7,667 bases of DNA from Lachnospiraceae bacterium UBA3814. GTDB lineage: Bacteria > Bacillota > Clostridia > Lachnospirales > Lachnospiraceae. Below are positions 5,123 through 7,667 of this stretch, piece after piece (the stretch's first letter is position 1; each line of letters begins with the position of its first letter). The notes beneath the pieces are model-generated. The model searched no databases. It saw only the letters and a list, made by a program, of their open reading frames with translations, and was not told where the DNA came from. Where the stretch lies: positions 1 to 7,667 of the forward strand of contig DFEA01000072.1 of NCBI GenBank assembly GCA_002368575.1, written 5' to 3'. The position numbers and the translations under genes were made by a program.

Positions 5123-6514
5123 ATGCAGGATGTAGTTGAAACATTAGCCAAGATCACCAAAGAAGGGCAGGCCTCCGATATCTTTATCGTGGCCGGCCGT
5201 CAGCTTTCCTACAAGGCAAACGGGGCGATCTACACCGAGGGAGAGGAAAGGCTTATGCCCTCCGCCACCTCCGAGCTCATAACCGCCATATATGACCTTG
5301 CGGGTCACAGGAGCATGGACAGGCTCATAAATACCGGGGATGACGATTTCTCCTTCGCCATAAGGGGCGTTGCCCGTTTCAGGATGTCGGCGTTCAAGCA
5401 AAGAGGCTCGCTCTCTGCCGTCATAAGGGTAATAAACTTTAATATTCCCAACCCTGAGGATCTCGGTATCCCCGAAAGCATCATCCGGCTAGCAGACAGA
5501 AAGAAGGGGCTGGTGCTCGTCACAGGTCCCGCGGGAAGCGGCAAATCCACTACCCTGGCGTGTATGGTGGATCATATAAATTCCAACAGGCAGGCTCATA
5601 TCATAACCCTTGAGGACCCCCTTGAATATCTGCACGTGCATAAAAAGAGCATTGTAAGCCAGCGTGAGGTCATCTCCGATACCGAGAGCTATCTTACCGC
5701 ACTCAGGGCATCCCTCAGGCAGAGTCCGGATGTCATCCTTCTCGGCGAGATGCGTGACTCCGAGACCATAAGCGTCGCCATGACTGCAGCCGAGACCGGG
5801 CACCTTGTGCTCTCCACTCTTCACACCATCGGCGCCGCTAACACCATAGAGCGTATAATCGATTCCTTCCCGCCCAACCAGCAGCACCAGATCTACATAC
5901 AGCTTTCCATGGTGCTTCAGGCCGTGGTTTCACAGCAGCTTCTGCCCTCGGAGCAGGGCACCGTAGTGCCTGCCTTTGAGATAATGACGCTGAATCCGGC
6001 CATCCGGACAAACATCAGGGATCAGAAGGTGCAGAGCATCGACTCGATCATCGATACCTCCTCCCAGGAGGGGATGATCTCGATGAACACAAGCCTCTTA
6101 AATCTTTATAACGAGGGAATAATAAGCGAAAAGACCGCCTACTCCTACACCACTAATCCCGAGAACCTCGGCAATAAGCTGTATTACCTTGGGAAGCGAA
6201 AGGAGCTTGAGGGGGATGAGCTTTCACAGGAATTTACGTCCTTAAAGAAGAGCAAGGCCAAGGATAAGGTCAAAAAGGGGAAAAAGGCAGTCTCAAAGGA
6301 TGCGCTTAACAATCTCGTATCCGCTCCCTCAAACGACGACGCGGCCTATTCCGACAAGTGGGAGGACTCTGGCGAAGAATGGGAGGACTGGGGAGACAAT
6401 AAGGACATTGGAGAAAAGGCTGCAAAGCCCGATGCCGGCCGCTCCGATATCATAGACCCTTCCGTAAAAAAGACAGGTTCGTCGAAGAGGCACGGCCTGT
6501 TCGGGAAGAAATAA
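5123..6514 (+). CDS. PilT/GspE-superfamily ATPase with charged C-terminal extension
   Basis: The 463-residue cytoplasmic protein is a secretion/pilus motor ATPase of PilT type. Residues 17-36 (ASDIFIVAGRQLSYKANGAI) match the N-terminal PAS-like domain of PilT. The Walker A motif is GPAGSGKST (135-143). The Asp box is at LEDPLEY (163-169), Walker B at DVILLGEMRD (203-212) with Glu209, and the His box at HLVLSTLHT (227-235). AIRTNIRDQK (293-302) corresponds to the AIRNLIRE motif needed for retraction in PilT. No tetracysteine zinc motif of GspE/PilB is present. PilT normally ends near residue 350; here about 110 residues follow, first Lys-rich (374-388), then acidic with four... Trp-containing repeats of the kind KWEDSGEEWEDWGD (412-425), then a basic end. 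The tail looks disordered. ATG 5123 has GGGGAG at 5110-5115. It is the last gene of the unit and the only motor gene in view. Confidence 0.93.
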   Translation: MQDVVETLAKITKEGQASDIFIVAGRQLSYKANGAIYTEGEERLMPSATSELITAIYDLAGHRSMDRLINTGDDDFSFAIRGVARFRMSAFKQRGSLSAVIRVINFNIPNPEDLGIPESIIRLADRKKGLVLVTGPAGSGKSTTLACMVDHINSNRQAHIITLEDPLEYLHVHKKSIVSQREVISDTESYLTALRASLRQSPDVILLGEMRDSETISVAMTAAETGHLVLSTLHTIGAANTIERIIDSFPPNQQHQIYIQLSMVLQAVVSQQLLPSEQGTVVPAFEIMTLNPAIRTNIRDQKVQSIDSIIDTSSQEGMISMNTSLLNLYNEGIISEKTAYSYTTNPENLGNKLYYLGKRKELEGDELSQEFTSLKKSKAKDKVKKGKKAVSKDALNNLVSAPSNDDAAYSDKWEDSGEEWEDWGDNKDIGEKAAKPDAGRSDIIDPSVKKTGSSKRHGLFGKK

Positions 6515-6519
6515 TCGGT

Positions 6520-6597
6520 CAGGGAAGACGAAGTCGCACCCTGCCCGCCCGCAAGCCGCCGGTCAGCCTGCTGACACCTTCCTTTCGGCGGCTCTGC
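6520..6597 (+). other. Nested inverted repeats in the 3' untranslated region
   Basis: Two composite hairpins lie between the ATPase stop and the terminator. The first has CAGGG (6520-6524) pairing with CCCTG (6539-6543) and an inner GAC/GTC (6527-6529, 6533-6535) with a GAA loop. The second has an eight-pair stem AGCCGCCG/CGGCGGCT (6554-6561, 6586-6593), extended by GCA/TGC (6551-6553, 6595-6597) with one bulge, and an inner GTCAG/CTGAC hairpin (6562-6566, 6571-6575) with loop CCTG. A ten-base pyrimidine-rich stretch stays unpaired. This could protect the mRNA 3' end, form a small RNA, or be a degraded palindromic repeat. I do not recognise a named RNA family. Confidence 0.45.
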
Positions 6598-6605
6598 GAT
6601 ATATT

Positions 6606-6633
6606 AAAGCCGGGGCATAACGCCCCGGCTTTT
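6606..6633. terminator. Bidirectional Rho-independent terminator
   Basis: An 11-bp perfect inverted repeat (AAAGCCGGGGC at 6606-6616, its complement at 6622-6632) encloses a five-base loop ATAAC. The GC-rich core is flanked by T runs on the + strand (TTTT at 6630-6633) and by TTTAATATAT on the - strand. It lies 92 bases after the ATPase stop and about 20 bases after the rpoC stop, so it can end both convergent transcripts. The - strand fit is closer in spacing to a normal terminator. Confidence 0.88.
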
Positions 6634-6651
6634 ACCGACCTTTCTTTTCTG

Positions 6652-7667
6652 TTAACGCTCACCCTCAAGCTCTTCTTCCTTTTCCGGCTCTACATCATCA
6701 TAGTTCTCATCATCTATGAAATCATCATCGTCATAGGGCTCGGGCTCATCTCCCGGCTGGGGAGCGCTCGCATCAGCTATGCTGGTATCAATGACCACGT
6801 CACGGTATCTTCTCATACCCGTACCTGCCGGTATGGGCTTACCTATGATAACGTTCTCCTTAAGCCCGATAAGAGGATCTACCTTACCCTTGATAGCCGC
6901 CTCCGTGAGCACCTTGGTGGTCTCCTGGAAGGAAGCCGCCGACAGGAAGGAATTTGTCGCAAGGGCAGCCTTCGTGATACCTAACATGATGCGCTTGCCG
7001 TCAGCAGGCTTCTTGCCCTCGGCAATGAGCTTCTCGTTCATGTCCTCATATTCAAGCAGGTCTACCAGAGCACCCGGCATATATTCCGAATCGCCGTTCT
7101 CCTCTATCCTGACCTTCTTAAGCATCTGACGGACTATGACCTCTATATGCTTGTCGTTTATATCAACACCCTGAAGCCTGTAAACCTTCTGAACCTCGCT
7201 GATCATGTAATCCTGCACAGAATCGATACCCTTGATCTTAAGGATATCATGAGGGTTCACCGAACCGTCTGTCAGCGGATCGCCCGCCGCGATCTGGACG
7301 CCCTCAGGATTGTCATTGATAAGGGCCGTGATCCTTGAGCCGAAGGGGATAAGGTATCTCTTTATCTCACCGGTCTCAGCGTTGGTAACGACTACCTCCT
7401 TCTTCTTTCTGGTATCCTCGACCACAGCGGTCCCCGCGATCTCTGAAATGATCGCCAGTCCCTTGGGCTTTCTTGCCTCAAAAAGCTCCTCTACTCTGGG
7501 AAGACCCTGAGTGATATCGTCTCCGGCAACGCCGCCCGTGTGGAAGGTTCTCATGGTAAGCTGTGTGCCGGGCTCACCGATGGACTGTGCCGCGATGATG
7601 CCGACAGCCTCGCCGATGTTTACGAGTGTACCCGTTGCAAGGTTCTTGCCGTAGCACTTAGCGCAAA
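6652..7667 (-). CDS. rpoC: DNA-directed RNA polymerase subunit beta', C-terminal part (partial)
   Basis: The frame enters from the right edge, so the N-terminal part of the protein is missing; 337 codons are visible before TAA at 6654-6652. The first residues, CAKCYG, hold the last two cysteines of the second beta' zinc site. GEAVGIIAAQSIGEPGTQLT follows, then MRTFHTGGVAGDDITQGLPR with the conserved trigger-loop residues, running directly into VEELFEARKPKG without the large insertion found in Escherichia coli. This is the Firmicutes arrangement. The rest covers the C-terminal jaw/clamp-proximal region, including GVQIAAGDPLTDG, a RLQGVDINDKHIEVIVRQML stretch and SFLSAASFQETTKVLTEAAI. The protein ends in a very acidic tail of about 40 residues rich in Asp and Glu (DDDDFIDDENYDD). 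It catalyses transcription with the other core subunits. The ATG at 7554 is internal and not the start. The gene converges on the pilus-like operon. Confidence 0.97.
   Translation of the reverse strand, partial: CAKCYGKNLATGTLVNIGEAVGIIAAQSIGEPGTQLTMRTFHTGGVAGDDITQGLPRVEELFEARKPKGLAIISEIAGTAVVEDTRKKKEVVVTNAETGEIKRYLIPFGSRITALINDNPEGVQIAAGDPLTDGSVNPHDILKIKGIDSVQDYMISEVQKVYRLQGVDINDKHIEVIVRQMLKKVRIEENGDSEYMPGALVDLLEYEDMNEKLIAEGKKPADGKRIMLGITKAALATNSFLSAASFQETTKVLTEAAIKGKVDPLIGLKENVIIGKPIPAGTGMRRYRDVVIDTSIADASAPQPGDEPEPYDDDDFIDDENYDDVEPEKEEELEGER

Noticed and set aside
6518..6600. Cobalamin-riboswitch-like string AGGGAA-hairpin-GCA followed by C-rich sequence
   Set aside because: The rest of the conserved core and the closing stems are missing, the position is behind a stop codon and before a terminator, and no gene follows on the + strand.
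6779..7510. Plus-strand open frames over the right end
   Set aside because: They are shadows of the unmistakable rpoC frame on the minus strand.

Overview
The window looks like a chromosomal segment from a Gram-positive anaerobe of the class Clostridia, most likely Lachnospiraceae. This rests on family resemblance and not on a database search. The supporting signs are a beta' subunit of Firmicutes type (no large trigger-loop insertion visible), strong GGAGG-like ribosome binding sites, a lipoprotein export signal, a DUF4860-like protein next to a GspF protein, and no outer-membrane secretion gene.

Bases 79-2152 form a tight three-gene unit: an ECF-type sigma factor, a single-pass membrane protein placed where an anti-sigma factor usually sits, and an exported lipoprotein with a transglutaminase-type Cys-His-Asp triad. 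It reads as an envelope-sensing or envelope-acting regulon module.

Bases 2240-6514 form a second six-gene unit on the same strand. It encodes a GspF/PilC platform protein, four small proteins with one N-terminal membrane helix each, and a PilT/GspE-superfamily ATPase with an unusual charged C-terminal tail. The order platform, G-like, J-like, I-like, K-like parallels the GspF-G-H-I-J-K order of type II secretion operons, yet none of the small proteins has a normal prepilin peptidase site. I infer a minimal, diverged type IV pilus or pseudopilus-like machine.

Both units start directly behind a copy of the same 63-base hairpin element (1-63 and 2167-2229, 56 of 63 bases identical). Each copy ends 10 to 15 bases before a start codon. 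It has a perfect 13-bp stem, a smaller hairpin with one compensatory base change, and partly complementary ends. It could be a structured shared leader, a protein-binding site or a small mobile repeat. This is the most interesting signal here.

Bases 6515-6651 are non-coding and hold nested inverted repeats and a strong hairpin that probably terminates transcription from both sides. From 6652 to the right edge, on the minus strand, lies the C-terminal part of rpoC, converging on the pilus-like operon.
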